A DNA stretch of 64,000 nt, from the NCBI RefSeq assembly GCF_000025545.1, contig NC_013889.1, forward strand, positions 923,501 through 987,500, in the 5' to 3' direction. The notes beneath the pieces were generated by a model. The model was given only the letters and a program-made list of their open reading frames with translations, did not search any database and was not told the DNA's origin. Positions 18,174 through 28,742 of this stretch are shown here, piece after piece. Source of the stretch: Thioalkalivibrio sp. K90mix (GTDB lineage: Bacteria > Pseudomonadota > Gammaproteobacteria > Ectothiorhodospirales > Ectothiorhodospiraceae). The position numbers were made by a program, and so were the translations under genes. Every line of letters begins with the position of its first letter. Position 1 is the first letter of the stretch.

Positions 18174-18218
18174 TGTTGACCTTGGTTGGCGCTGTTGACT
18201 GACCGTCGGGGTGTTGAC
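18174..18218 (-). promoter_or_regulatory. Three phased TGTTGAC repeats upstream of dabB
   Basis: TGTTGAC occurs at 18174-18180, 18193-18199 and 18212-18218, each exactly 19 bp from the next (two near-helical turns). On the dab coding strand they read GTCAACA. The nearest lies a few bases before the dabB start codon. This looks like a phased operator or a leader element, but the factor is unknown. Confidence 0.5.
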
Positions 18219-18377
18219 TTCGATCTACCGGATGATAGGTAAAGAAACACCCAAAAACACGCCGTCTGGATACAAAACAAGAGGGCCGATTGCAAAGTCT
18301 GGCCCTTCGTCACGGGAGGCGTACGGGGCCTCGGCGGGTGGTCCGGCGTGAGCCAGTTGCTGGCGGCGGTGGCTGGG

Positions 18378-19791
18378 GAGTTATGGTCAAGTCTGGTGTA
18401 TGAGCGATGGCGGGTTCAGGCGGCGCTCCGGTCGGTGATGGAGGATGCCTCGTCGTTGGTCGGTTCGGTCTGCTCGATGCCGTCGATGAACTTGACCCCG
18501 CGCTCGAGCTTGTCGAGCCATTCGTAACCCCGGAGCCGACGCCAGCGCTTCTGCGTGCTCTGACCGAGCTTGAACGTCAGGCTCAAGACGGTGTTGCGGG
18601 TCACGCAGCCCCGGGTCTTGTCGGTGCGCAGCCGCACGGTGGCGAAGGTCGATTCGATCGGATTGGTGGTCCGGATCGACTGCCAGTGCGCGGCTGGGAA
18701 GTCGTAGAACGCGAGCAGGTCTTCCCGGTCCTTGGCCAGCGTCTCGGCGGCTTTCGGGTACTTGTCGCCGTAGGCGGTCAGGAAGGCGTCGAAGGCCTGT
18801 TCGGCGTCGGCGCGGGTCTCGGCCATCCAGATCGCCTGCAAGGCGGACTTGGCCTTGGGCTGACTGCGCTTGGGCAGCCGGTTCAGCACATTGGCGGTCT
18901 TGTGGACCCAGCAGCGCTGGCGGCGGGTGTCCGGGTAGACCCGGGCCAGGGCCTTCCAGAAGCCCAGCGCGCCATCGCCGATGGCGAGCTTCGGGCCGTT
19001 CGCGAGGCCCTGATGATCCCGCAGGCGCACCAGCAGTTCGTACCAGCTCTGCTCGGACTCGCGCATCCCGTCGTCGAGGGCAACAAACTCCTTGGTCCCG
19101 TCGGGCAGGACCCCGATGATGACCAGCACACAGGCGCGTTCGTCGTCCTCCCCGCGCAGGTTGAAGTGGATACCGTCCGCCCACCAGTAGCTGTAGCGGT
19201 AGGCGCGGAGATCACGCTCGCGCCATTCGGCGTGCTCGGTCAGCCACTGCTGCTTGAGGCGGCCCAGTGTCGAGGCCGACAGCCCCTGGGCCTGCTCGCC
19301 CAGCAGCGCGCTCAGCGCCTCCTGGAAGTCGCCCGAGGACACCCCCTTGAGATAGAGCCAGGGCAGCAGCTCCTCGACCGAGCGCGCCCGGCGCAGATAC
19401 GGGGGCAGCAGGCTCGACGTGAAGTGCCGGCCACCGCCGGACCGATCCCGGGTCTTCGGCACCTGCACCGGTACATCGCCGATGCCGGTCTGAACCCGGC
19501 GCTGGGGCTGATAGCCATTGCGTACGACCGCCCGGCGACCGTCCGGCATGCGATCCTCCGCGTAGGTCTCCATGAACGTCCGCAACTCTGCCTCCACCGC
19601 TTGCTGGATCAGATCCCGCGCCCCGCGGCGCAGCAGATCGGTCAACGGGTCCTCTGGTCCGTTCGGGTTCTCTGTCGTATCGTGAGCCATGTTGGCGTAT
19701 CTCCTCTGGCTGGCTGGTTGGTCGCACTTCCATTCCAGCCGGATACGCCGCCTTCCTCAATCCCCCCGTACACCACTTTTGACAGTAACTC
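18378..19791 (-). mobile_element. Complete IS256-family insertion sequence
   Basis: A 1414-bp element with imperfect 24-bp terminal inverted repeats at 18378-18401 and 19768-19791 (18 of 24 match, ends GAGTTA and TGGTGTA shared). It is flanked by a perfect 9-bp direct repeat, GTGGCTGGG, at 18369-18377 and 19792-19800, the expected target duplication. One intact transposase gene fills it. The intact gene and exact duplication indicate a recent insertion between the dab operon and the P-type ATPase gene. Confidence 0.92.
18416..19690 (-). CDS. IS256-family transposase
   Basis: A 424-residue mutator-type transposase. The DDE catalytic triad is plausible: Asp in WWADGIHF, Asp in LAIGDGALGFW and Glu in TTNPIESTFATVR. 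The CWVHKTANVLNRLP segment is also typical of the family. The gene is uninterrupted and of normal length, so the element may be active. The ATG lies within the element, about 77 bp from its right end. No second copy is seen in this window. Confidence 0.95.
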   Translation of the reverse strand: MAHDTTENPNGPEDPLTDLLRRGARDLIQQAVEAELRTFMETYAEDRMPDGRRAVVRNGYQPQRRVQTGIGDVPVQVPKTRDRSGGGRHFTSSLLPPYLRRARSVEELLPWLYLKGVSSGDFQEALSALLGEQAQGLSASTLGRLKQQWLTEHAEWRERDLRAYRYSYWWADGIHFNLRGEDDERACVLVIIGVLPDGTKEFVALDDGMRESEQSWYELLVRLRDHQGLANGPKLAIGDGALGFWKALARVYPDTRRQRCWVHKTANVLNRLPKRSQPKAKSALQAIWMAETRADAEQAFDAFLTAYGDKYPKAAETLAKDREDLLAFYDFPAAHWQSIRTTNPIESTFATVRLRTDKTRGCVTRNTVLSLTFKLGQSTQKRWRRLRGYEWLDKLERGVKFIDGIEQTEPTNDEASSITDRSAA

Positions 19792-19811
19792 GTGGCTGGG
19801 GCGGGGCTCCT

Positions 19812-22520
19812 TTACTGGTGCGGGTTAAAGCCCCTGCGGCGCAACAGGGCCTTCTCGAGCTCCACCAGGGCAAAGAGAATCAGCCCGAAGACGAGGATGC
19901 GCAGCCATTCTTCCGCCCCGATGGCGGTGGTGCCGAACAGGAACTGCAGTGGCGGGGCGTAGGTGAACAGGCCCTGCAGCACGACGAGTACGCCGACGGC
20001 GATCAGGACCGGACGGCTGCCGAGCAGGCCCTCCCGGTTGAGGGCCGGTTCCAGGATGTAACGGCTGTTGAACAGGAAGAACAGCTGTCCCATGACCAGG
20101 GTGTTGATGGCGACGGTGCGGGCAAAGTCGTCCGGGACGCCCTGTTGTTCCAGCCACAGGAAGTGGCCGAACGTGCCGGCGACCAGCAGCGCGGAGACGA
20201 ACACTACGCGCCAGATCAGGAAGCCCGAAAGGAGGGGCGTGTTGGGCGGGCGCGGCGGCCGGCGCATGGTGCCGGGTTCGGTCGGCTCGAAGGCCAGGGC
20301 CAGCGCGAGGGTGACGGCGGTCACCATGTTCACCCACAGGACCTGCACGGGGGTTAGCGGGAGGGTGAGCCCCAGCAGGATCGCAGCGACGATGGTGAAG
20401 GCCTGGCCGCCGTTGGTGGGCAGCAGGAACAGGATCGCCTTTTTCAGGTTGTCGTAGACGGTGCGGCCTTCCTCGACCGCGTTGGCGATGGAGGCGAAGT
20501 TGTCGTCGGCCAGCACCATCTCGGAGGCCTCGCGCGCGGCCTCGGTGCCTTTGACGCCCATGGCCACGCCGACATCGGCGCGTTTGAGCGCGGGGGCATC
20601 GTTGACGCCGTCGCCGGTCATCGCCACCACGTCACCGTGGCTCTGTATGGCCTGTACCAGGCGCAGCTTGTGCTCCGGTGTGGCACGGGCAAATACATCC
20701 ACCCGTCGGACCATGGCCTTGAGGTCGTCGTCCGAGCTGTTTTCCAGCTCGTGGCCGACGACTACGCCGCCCTCGGTACTGATGCCCAGTTCATCGGCAA
20801 TGGCGCGTGCGGTCACGCCGTGATCGCCGGTAATCATCTTCACGCGGATACCGGCCTCCTGGCAGTGCGCCACCGCCTCGATTGCCTCCTCGCGCGGCGG
20901 ATCGATGATCCCGCAGACGGCCACCAGGGTGAGTCCGCCATCCTCGACGTCGGCGAATTCGAGCTCGCGGCGGTGGTTCTCCATGCGTCGCGTGGCCAGG
21001 GCGAGCAGGCGCTGGCCACGCGCGGCGACGCCATCCATCCACTGCTGCCAGTGCTCGGCGTCCAGCGGCTCGTCGCCGTCGGCCGTGCGCTGGTGGCTGC
21101 AAACGGCCAGCACCCGTTCCGGCGCGCCCTTGAGAAAGAGAAAGGCGCCCCCTTCATGATCGTGGTGCAGGGTGGCCATGAATTTGTAGGACGACTCGAA
21201 GGGGATCACGTCGTCCCGCACAAAGAGCTCATTGATCTCCTTCGGCTCCAGGCCGCCCTTCATGGCGGCGGCGATCAGGGCGCCCTCGGTGGGGTCGCCT
21301 TCCATGGTCCACTGGTTGTCCTTGAGATAGACCTCGGCGTCGTTGCACAGCAGGATGCCACGCAGGGTCTCGGCCAGCAGGGGATCGGACTCCGGGTCGG
21401 CCTCCTGGCCGCCGCGGGTGATCCCGCCGTGTGGCTCGTAGCCCACCCCGCCCAGCGCGTACTCCGCCTGCGTGGTGATGATGCTCTTCACCGTCATCTC
21501 GTTGCGGGTCAGGGTGCCGGTCTTGTCCGAGCAGATGGTGGTGACCGAGCCGAGAGTCTCCACCGCCGGCAGGCGGCGGATGATCGCGTGGCGGGCGGCC
21601 ATGCGCTGCACCCCGATCGCCAGGGTGATGGTCATGATCGCCGGCAGGCCCTCGGGGATGGCCGCGACCGCGAGGCTGACCGCGGCGAGGAAGGTCTCCA
21701 CCAGGTCGTAGTCGCGCACCCAGTAGCCGAAGGCGAAGGTTGCCGCCGCCAGGATGCCGATGGCTACCGTCAGCCAGCGGCCGAACTGGGCGATCTGGCG
21801 CAGCAGCGGGGTGGTCAGGGTCTCCACCTCGCCGATGAGGGTGGAGATGCGGCCGATCTCGGTATCGGCCCCGGTGCCGACCACGACGCCGCGCCCCTGG
21901 CCGAACGCGATCAGCGTGCCGGAGTAGGCCATCGAACGGCGATCGCCCAGGTCGGATTCGGCCTCCACCGGGTCGGTTTGCTTGTCGCTGGCCACCGACT
22001 CACCGGTCAGGGCGGCCTCGTCGATGCGCATGTTGTGCGCCCCGATCAGGCGCAGGTCCGCCGGGACGCGATCGCCCGCCTGCAGATAGACGATGTCGCC
22101 GGGGACCAGCTCTTCCGCCGGGACGCTGCGTCGCTGGCCGTCGCGCAGCACCTGGGCACGCGGCGAGAGCATCTGGCGGATGGCGTCCAGCGCCTTCTCC
22201 GCCTTGCCTTCCTGGATGTAGCCGATGATGGCGTTGATCAGCACCACCCCGAGGATCACGCCGGTATCCAGCCAGTGACCGAGAAAGGCCGTGCCCAGGG
22301 CGGCAGCGATCAGTACATAGATCAGTACGTTGTGGAACTGCGCCAGAAAGCGCAGCAGCGGGCCACGGCGTGCGGGTTGGGGCAGGCGGTTGTAGCCGTG
22401 TTCTTCCAGCCGCTGGCGCACGGCGTCGGCATCCAGCCCGTGGGCATCGCTGCCCAGGGCATCCAGGACCTGGGCGATGGTCAGGCTGTGCCAGTTGCGG
22501 GGACGTTCGCGTTCGCTCAT
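19812..22520 (-). CDS. P-type cation-transporting ATPase (type II)
   Basis: A 902-residue P2-type ATPase. It has an N-terminal cation-ATPase domain, the TGES actuator motif ([10 protein letters not shown]), PEGLP in the fourth membrane helix, the phosphorylation motif CSDKTGTLT and the hinge [12 protein letters not shown]. Members move Ca2+, Na+ or K+. The helix-6 segment [16 protein letters not shown] lacks the Asp typical of Ca2+ pumps, so the ion is uncertain; Na+ would fit a haloalkaliphile. The start [10 protein letters not shown] was chosen for its AGGGA ribosome site; a frame extending 128 codons further upstream overlaps the divergent crcB gene and looks non-coding. Its 3' end lies 20 bp from the IS. 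Confidence 0.88.
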   Translation of the reverse strand: MSERERPRNWHSLTIAQVLDALGSDAHGLDADAVRQRLEEHGYNRLPQPARRGPLLRFLAQFHNVLIYVLIAAALGTAFLGHWLDTGVILGVVLINAIIGYIQEGKAEKALDAIRQMLSPRAQVLRDGQRRSVPAEELVPGDIVYLQAGDRVPADLRLIGAHNMRIDEAALTGESVASDKQTDPVEAESDLGDRRSMAYSGTLIAFGQGRGVVVGTGADTEIGRISTLIGEVETLTTPLLRQIAQFGRWLTVAIGILAAATFAFGYWVRDYDLVETFLAAVSLAVAAIPEGLPAIMTITLAIGVQRMAARHAIIRRLPAVETLGSVTTICSDKTGTLTRNEMTVKSIITTQAEYALGGVGYEPHGGITRGGQEADPESDPLLAETLRGILLCNDAEVYLKDNQWTMEGDPTEGALIAAAMKGGLEPKEINELFVRDDVIPFESSYKFMATLHHDHEGGAFLFLKGAPERVLAVCSHQRTADGDEPLDAEHWQQWMDGVAARGQRLLALATRRMENHRRELEFADVEDGGLTLVAVCGIIDPPREEAIEAVAHCQEAGIRVKMITGDHGVTARAIADELGISTEGGVVVGHELENSSDDDLKAMVRRVDVFARATPEHKLRLVQAIQSHGDVVAMTGDGVNDAPALKRADVGVAMGVKGTEAAREASEMVLADDNFASIANAVEEGRTVYDNLKKAILFLLPTNGGQAFTIVAAILLGLTLPLTPVQVLWVNMVTAVTLALALAFEPTEPGTMRRPPRPPNTPLLSGFLIWRVVFVSALLVAGTFGHFLWLEQQGVPDDFARTVAINTLVMGQLFFLFNSRYILEPALNREGLLGSRPVLIAVGVLVVLQGLFTYAPPLQFLFGTTAIGAEEWLRILVFGLILFALVELEKALLRRRGFNPHQ

Positions 22521-22659
22521 GCGTTTCCCTGATGCATGACCATGATGGCCGTGTTCTGGTGTGTACTCATCATGCGCCGGGGCGGACGCGTTGTCAGGGT
22601 GTATCGCGTACCGAGTGCGATCGCTCGACAGGCCGACTGGGGGCACCGACAATGCCGGC

Positions 22660-24844
<2,185 letters not shown>

Positions 24845-24865
24845 GTTGATTCAGACGGAGTGGGT

Positions 24866-25894
24866 GTGAAACCAATCGGAAAGCCAGTCGCGATCGCCAG
24901 CCTGCTGGCGCTGCTGCTGTGCTGGCCGCTGTGGGCGCAGGCCGAGATCGAGGAGGGTTTCGATTTCGACGATGCGCCGCGCATCATCGGCCTGCACACC
25001 CCGGACTGGTTCGAGCTCAGCTTTCTCGATCTGCCGGAAGACCTGGAGCGCGCCGTGGAGCGCGGCAAGCAGGGCCTGGCCGTGTACTACGGGATGGACG
25101 ACTGCCCGTACTGCGAACAGCTGTTCGAGGTGAATTTCGAGAAGGAGGACATTCGCGCGCAGCTGTCGGACAATTTCGACGTGGTGGCGATCGACGTGCT
25201 CGGAAACCGCGAGGTCACGGGGCTCGATGGCGAGGTCCGGTTCGAACGCGAATATGCTTCTGAACAACGGCTTAACTTTACACCTTCAATTGCTTTCTAC
25301 GATGCTGACGGCGAGCGCATTCACCAAATGCGGGGCTATTACCCGCCGTATCGCTTCCGCGCGCTGCTCGACTATGTGACCGAGCGCCACGACCGCGAGA
25401 TGAGTTTCCGTGATTATCTCGACCGCGCCGATCCCCCGCCCAAGTTCGACACGGACGACATCAACGAGCGCGACTTCTTCATCAACGAGCCGTATGCGCT
25501 GGATCGCAGCAGAATTCCCGCTCAACGGCCCCTGGTGGTGTTCTTCGAGCGCGAGGCCTGCCATGCCTGCGATATCCTGCACACCGAGCCGTTGCAGGAA
25601 GACGAGGTGCTGGACCGCATCGCCCTGATGGATGCCGTCCAGCTGGACGCCGAGGACAGTGACACGCCGGTACTGACCCCGGACGGTCAGCGCACCAATC
25701 CGCGCGACTGGGCGGCGGAACTCGATGTGCACTGGGCGCCGACGCTGATCTTCTTTGACGAGGCGGGCGAGGAGATCATCCGCATCGACTCGGTCGTGCA
25801 CCTGAACCGGCTGCGCAACGTGATGGACTATGTGCTCACGCGCGGCTACGAGGACTATCCGACCTTCGAACGCTGGCGCGCCCAGCAACCATAG
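24866..25894 (+). CDS. Periplasmic protein with two thioredoxin-like domains
   Basis: A 342-residue secreted protein: signal peptide ending AQA near residue 26, then two thioredoxin-fold domains. The first has a CPYC active site (MDDCPYCEQLF, followed by a cis-Pro-like FTPSIAFYD), and the second has CHAC (EREACHACDILH, followed by APTLIFFD). It resembles SoxW-like thioredoxins of sulfur oxidisers, but duplicated. A GTG six bases earlier could also start it; GGAG spacing favours the later GTG. Role: disulfide or persulfide reduction in the periplasm, inferred. The gene ends just before a MITE. Confidence 0.8.
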   Translation: MKPIGKPVAIASLLALLLCWPLWAQAEIEEGFDFDDAPRIIGLHTPDWFELSFLDLPEDLERAVERGKQGLAVYYGMDDCPYCEQLFEVNFEKEDIRAQLSDNFDVVAIDVLGNREVTGLDGEVRFEREYASEQRLNFTPSIAFYDADGERIHQMRGYYPPYRFRALLDYVTERHDREMSFRDYLDRADPPPKFDTDDINERDFFINEPYALDRSRIPAQRPLVVFFEREACHACDILHTEPLQEDEVLDRIALMDAVQLDAEDSDTPVLTPDGQRTNPRDWAAELDVHWAPTLIFFDEAGEEIIRIDSVVHLNRLRNVMDYVLTRGYEDYPTFERWRAQQP

Positions 25895-25900
25895 CCGTAA

Positions 25901-25999
25901 GGGAAACACTGTCTAATGTACATGCTCGCGTTGGTACCCCACGGGGCTCGGCCGCCCGTTGTTATCAAGAATGGGCGCGCGCATTAATCAGTGTTTCCC
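25901..25999. mobile_element. Short internally deleted MITE (copy B)
   Basis: About 99 bp bounded by inverted GGGAAACACTG and CAGTGTTTCCC. The inside keeps only the outer parts of the full element, including the CTCGGCCGCCCGTTGTT block. The flanks read TAA on the left and TGG on the right, so the TA duplication seen at other copies has decayed here or was never present. Confidence 0.75.
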
Positions 26000-26021
26000 T
26001 GGCGGCCGAGGACCGAACTGC

Positions 26022-26429
26022 ATGCATTTCGAACGTGACTTCGTCCTGCGCAATCGCGATGTGCTGGAGGGCATTGTGGCCCGTGCCCATCGTGTCGCGC
26101 TGGGGATCTTCGTGCTGACCTTCAGTGGCTACGGCATCGCCGTCTGGCTGTGGTTCCAGGAGCAGATGTGGGCGGCACTAATTACCGCGACCGTCAGCTA
26201 CCTGGTGTTTCGCCAGTTCCGGATGCTGGCGCTGGGGATCGCGCGCATGCCGCTGCGAGGGGACCCCGCGGCGCTGGAGGCGACCCGGGCACTGGATAAC
26301 GCGCTGGAAGAGGACCGGCCGCACCCGGTGCTGGCGGAGCTGGAGGCCCACCTGCGGGCGCTGGACGAGGAGGGATCCCCGGAGGCGCCGTCGGAAGAGA
26401 GTGAAGACGGCCGGTCGGGCCGGGACTAG
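26022..26429 (+). CDS. Small membrane protein of unknown function
   Basis: A 135-residue protein with two predicted membrane helices (HRVALGIFVLTFSGYGIAVW and MWAALITATVSYLVF) and an acidic, Glu-rich C-terminal tail that is probably cytoplasmic. I do not recognise the family. The start MHFERDF has GAGGA upstream; an earlier in-frame ATG lies inside the preceding MITE and is rejected. Its TAG stop is formed by a TA plus the first G of the next MITE, so the stop was rebuilt by that insertion. Confidence 0.65.
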   Translation: MHFERDFVLRNRDVLEGIVARAHRVALGIFVLTFSGYGIAVWLWFQEQMWAALITATVSYLVFRQFRMLALGIARMPLRGDPAALEATRALDNALEEDRPHPVLAELEAHLRALDEEGSPEAPSEESEDGRSGRD

Positions 26430-26726
26430 GGAGACGCTGATTTAATCGCACGTCCGCGTTGGTGCCCCCTGTTTTCCGAGACAAGGCGCGTCGTGTAGCG
26501 GGTAGTGGTTCTACCCGCAAGCGGCGCAACGCAGGATCGGGGAACAGGGAGCACCAACCCCACAAGCTATTGAAAGCAGGGGCTCGGCCGCCCGTTGTTG
26601 ATCAAAAACGGGCGCGGGAACGGCGTTGCGGCTCCTTTGTGCAGAATGACTGCACGGCAGTCACCGCGCCTTGTTCCCGCGCAAAAGCGACTCGAGCGCG
26701 GACGTGCGATTAAATCAGCGTCTCCC
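26429..26726. mobile_element. Full-length 298-bp MITE (copy C)
   Basis: A non-autonomous element with perfect 30-bp terminal inverted repeats (26429-26458 and 26697-26726, outer end GGGAGACGCTGATTTAATCG) flanked by TA on both sides (26427-26428 and 26727-26728). It contains no gene. Inside are a GTGCAG/CTGCAC-type hairpin and a CGGCCGCCCGTTGTTGATC block shared with other copies. TA duplication suggests mobilisation by an IS630/Tc1-mariner-type transposase, which is not present in this window. Confidence 0.88.
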
Positions 26727-27049
26727 TAGAGCTCGACGCGTACGCCCAGCTTCTGCCCGATCACGCGGGCCACGGTCTCGTGCAGGTCGTCCCCGTTACG
26801 GTCATCCAGCCAGGCATCTTCGTCCTCGTTGTAGCCGAAGTGGGCCGGTCCCTCGGGCGAGGACAGCCAGATCTGCTGTGCGGCCTCCTGGCGGTTCAGG
26901 ATCATCTGCGCCCCGTCCTCGAACTCGAGGGTCAGGACACCGTCGATCAGGTCGATGTCCAGGTCGTCGAGACCGTCCTGGTCGCTCAGGCGGTTGTAGA
27001 TCTCGTCGAGGGTCTGTTCGGCAAATACGGCGAAGGAGGGCTGGCTCAT
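26726..27049 (-). CDS. cyaY: Frataxin-like iron-sulfur assembly protein CyaY
   Basis: A 107-residue frataxin homologue: acidic first helix (EQTLDEIYNRLSDQDGLDDLDIDL), then the beta-sheet with DGVLTLEFEDGAQMILNRQ, QQIWLSSPEGPAHFGY and a C-terminal helix. CyaY binds iron and modulates IscS in Fe-S cluster assembly. Its length is normal. The TAG stop is shared with the end of MITE copy C. Before that insertion, this stop and the stop of the convergent gene would have met in a single palindromic CTAG. Confidence 0.93.
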   Translation of the reverse strand: MSQPSFAVFAEQTLDEIYNRLSDQDGLDDLDIDLIDGVLTLEFEDGAQMILNRQEAAQQIWLSSPEGPAHFGYNEDEDAWLDDRNGDDLHETVARVIGQKLGVRVEL

Positions 27050-27146
27050 GGGTCTCTCGGTTCGGTCGATGCTTTGGCGCGGGCAGTATAAAGGAGGAAG
27101 CGCTGAATGAAGCGATGTCGGCGTTCCGGACGGGGTCAACGTCTTC

Positions 27147-27539
27147 CTATGCTCGCCAGGCGGCGATCGCCAGGGCCACCCAGCCGAGGATGAAGGCGGT
27201 GCCGCCCAGTGGCGCGATGGCGCCCAGTACGCGCGGGGCCCCCAGGGCCAGGGCATACAGACTGCCGGCAAAGAGCAGGATGCCGAGCACGAAGGCCACG
27301 GCACTGGCGGTGGCCCAGCCGGTGGCCAGGTGCGCCCACAGCGCCGCCAGCAGGAGCAGGGCGAGGGCGTGGATGAAGTGATACTGGACGCCGGTGTGCC
27401 AGGTGGCCAGCGCGCGTTCGGACAGCCGGTCCTGCAGAGCGTGTGCCCCGAACGCACCGAGCACGACCGCGATCGCGGCGAGCAGGGCCGCGATTACGAT
27501 CAGTGCGCGGATCAGCGGTTCGCTTTCCGTGCCCGGCAT
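27147..27539 (-). CDS. DUF423 small membrane protein (YgdD-like)
   Basis: A 130-residue membrane protein with four helices, typical of the DUF423 family: GAFGAHALQDRLSERALATWHTGVQYHFIHALALLL is its hallmark. Function is unknown. The start MPGTESEP is immediately followed upstream by MITE copy D. Removing the element would restore a TAATG overlap between the upstream gene and this one, so the two were probably translationally coupled before the insertion. Homologous frames running into the MITE are rejected. Confidence 0.88.
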   Translation of the reverse strand: MPGTESEPLIRALIVIAALLAAIAVVLGAFGAHALQDRLSERALATWHTGVQYHFIHALALLLLAALWAHLATGWATASAVAFVLGILLFAGSLYALALGAPRVLGAIAPLGGTAFILGWVALAIAAWRA

Positions 27540-27541
27540 TA

Positions 27542-27745
27542 GGGAAACACTGACCGATGTACACGCTCGCCGCTTCGTCGCATTTGCGTTCGAACAAGGC
27601 GTGGCGACGGCCGTGCAGTCATTCTGCACAAGGGAGCCGCAGCGCCGTGCGCGTGCCCGTTTTTATCAACAACGGGCGGCCGAGCCCCTGCATTGAATGG
27701 TTTGTGGGGTACCAACGCGAGTGTGTACATCGATCAGTGTTTCCC
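27542..27745. mobile_element. 204-bp MITE splitting two coupled genes (copy D)
   Basis: Bounded by GGGAAACACTGA and TCAGTGTTTCCC, flanked by TA at 27540-27541 and 27746-27747. It is a shorter relative of copies C and E: it shares the GTGCAGTCATTCTGCAC hairpin and CGGGCGGCCGAGCCCCTGC block but lacks about 100 bp. It lies between two - strand genes that overlap as TAATG when the element is removed. Confidence 0.86.
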
Positions 27746-28083
27746 TAGGCGTCGTCGCCCATGTCGCTATCGTAGTCCTGCCCGGGCACCCAGCCGTGTT
27801 CCCGGGCCCGCGCGATCGCTGCATCGTGGATGCGCGTGTGGCGTTCACGCAGATCGGGCGGGAGGTTGGCAATGCGCAGGTCGTACTTGTCCCATTCGGC
27901 GTTGACCTGGTCGTGCAGCTGCTGGATGCGGCCGAGGTCCCAGCCCTCGCAGGTCTCGGTCTCCGGCAGGAAGCCGAAAACCCAGGCATCGCGGATAATA
28001 TTGCCGACCGGCGTCATGCCGCCGTACAAGTCATTGTGGATGCCGACGTAGTGGCGGCTTCCGGAGCGTCTGGCTGTAGTCAT
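27745..28083 (-). CDS. Conserved-looking small protein of unknown function
   Basis: A 112-residue soluble protein with many aromatic residues in its first half (HYVGIHNDLYGGMTPVGNII, then WVFGFLPETETCEGWDLG) and an amphipathic helical second half ending DYDSDMGDDA. No family or catalytic motif is recognised, and there is no signal peptide or membrane helix. It was likely coupled to the DUF423 gene before MITE copy D inserted. The TAG stop is formed at the MITE junction. It is divergent from the Rieske-like gene, sharing a 62-bp upstream region. A start 13 codons further upstream is possible but less likely. Confidence 0.68.
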   Translation of the reverse strand: MTTARRSGSRHYVGIHNDLYGGMTPVGNIIRDAWVFGFLPETETCEGWDLGRIQQLHDQVNAEWDKYDLRIANLPPDLRERHTRIHDAAIARAREHGWVPGQDYDSDMGDDA

Positions 28084-28145
28084 CCGCGTAGTGTAGAGGC
28101 ACGCCGGCCAGCCGCAAAGCACATTTCGTTATTGGTGGAGACCTG

Positions 28146-28709
28146 ATGATACAGCCCGCGGGCGACAGCCTGAATCGAATGCGGATCCGCGCTCTGCTGA
28201 AGCTGATGGTGCTGGGGGCTGTGATCGTGTTTGCCGGTGTGCTGGGGAGTTACGCGCTGTCCGTGCTGGGGGGTGGGGAGAGCGAGCGTCGCATCGTGGA
28301 GCTGGATGGGATCGGGCCCGGCGAGCTCAAGCGACTGGACTGGGAAGGCCGGCGCATCCTTGTTCTGCACCGTGATTCCGACCTGCAGCAGGCGCTGGGC
28401 AAGGACGATGAGCTGGTGGATCCGCGCGCCCGTCGCGGTCAGCAGCCGGACGGGCTGGAGCTGCCACTGCGCAGCCTGCGGCCACAGTGGCTGGTGGTGA
28501 TCGGCGAGAGCACCGATCTCGGCTGCGAGCTGGATCTGGTTCATCCGGACGAGGCCGATGGCTGGTCCGGCGGGTTTGTCGATCGCTGCCGTGGCGGTCG
28601 CTACGACGCCGCCGGGCGGGTGTATGACGGGCAGGATGCCCGGCGCAACCTGTCCATCCCCGAGTATCGCTTCTCTGGAGACGACCGGCTGATTCTGGGT
28701 GGTTCGTAA
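28146..28709 (+). CDS. Rieske-fold membrane protein lacking all cluster ligands
   Basis: A 187-residue protein with one N-terminal membrane helix (about residues 17-41) and a C-terminal domain that aligns along its length with Rieske subunits of cytochrome bc1 (WLVVIGES, then YDAAGRVYDGQDARRNLSIPEY). The two Fe-S boxes are degenerate: C-T-H-L-G-C reads S122-T-D124-L-G-C127, and C-P-C-H-G-S reads D146-R-C148-R149-G-G. All four ligand positions are replaced, while both disulfide cysteines (127 and 148) remain. It therefore cannot bind a Rieske cluster. Function unknown. Confidence 0.8.
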   Translation: MIQPAGDSLNRMRIRALLKLMVLGAVIVFAGVLGSYALSVLGGGESERRIVELDGIGPGELKRLDWEGRRILVLHRDSDLQQALGKDDELVDPRARRGQQPDGLELPLRSLRPQWLVVIGESTDLGCELDLVHPDEADGWSGGFVDRCRGGRYDAAGRVYDGQDARRNLSIPEYRFSGDDRLILGGS

Positions 28710-28742
28710 TCCCGAGGCGGGCGTGGGTCCCGCGGCCCGGAT

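Noticed and set aside
18378-19791. IS element as part of a composite transposon
   Set aside because: Only one copy is present, and it has its own 9-bp target duplication.
20637-22532. Open frame opposite the P-type ATPase gene
   Set aside because: Antisense shadow of an unmistakable ATPase with intact motifs.
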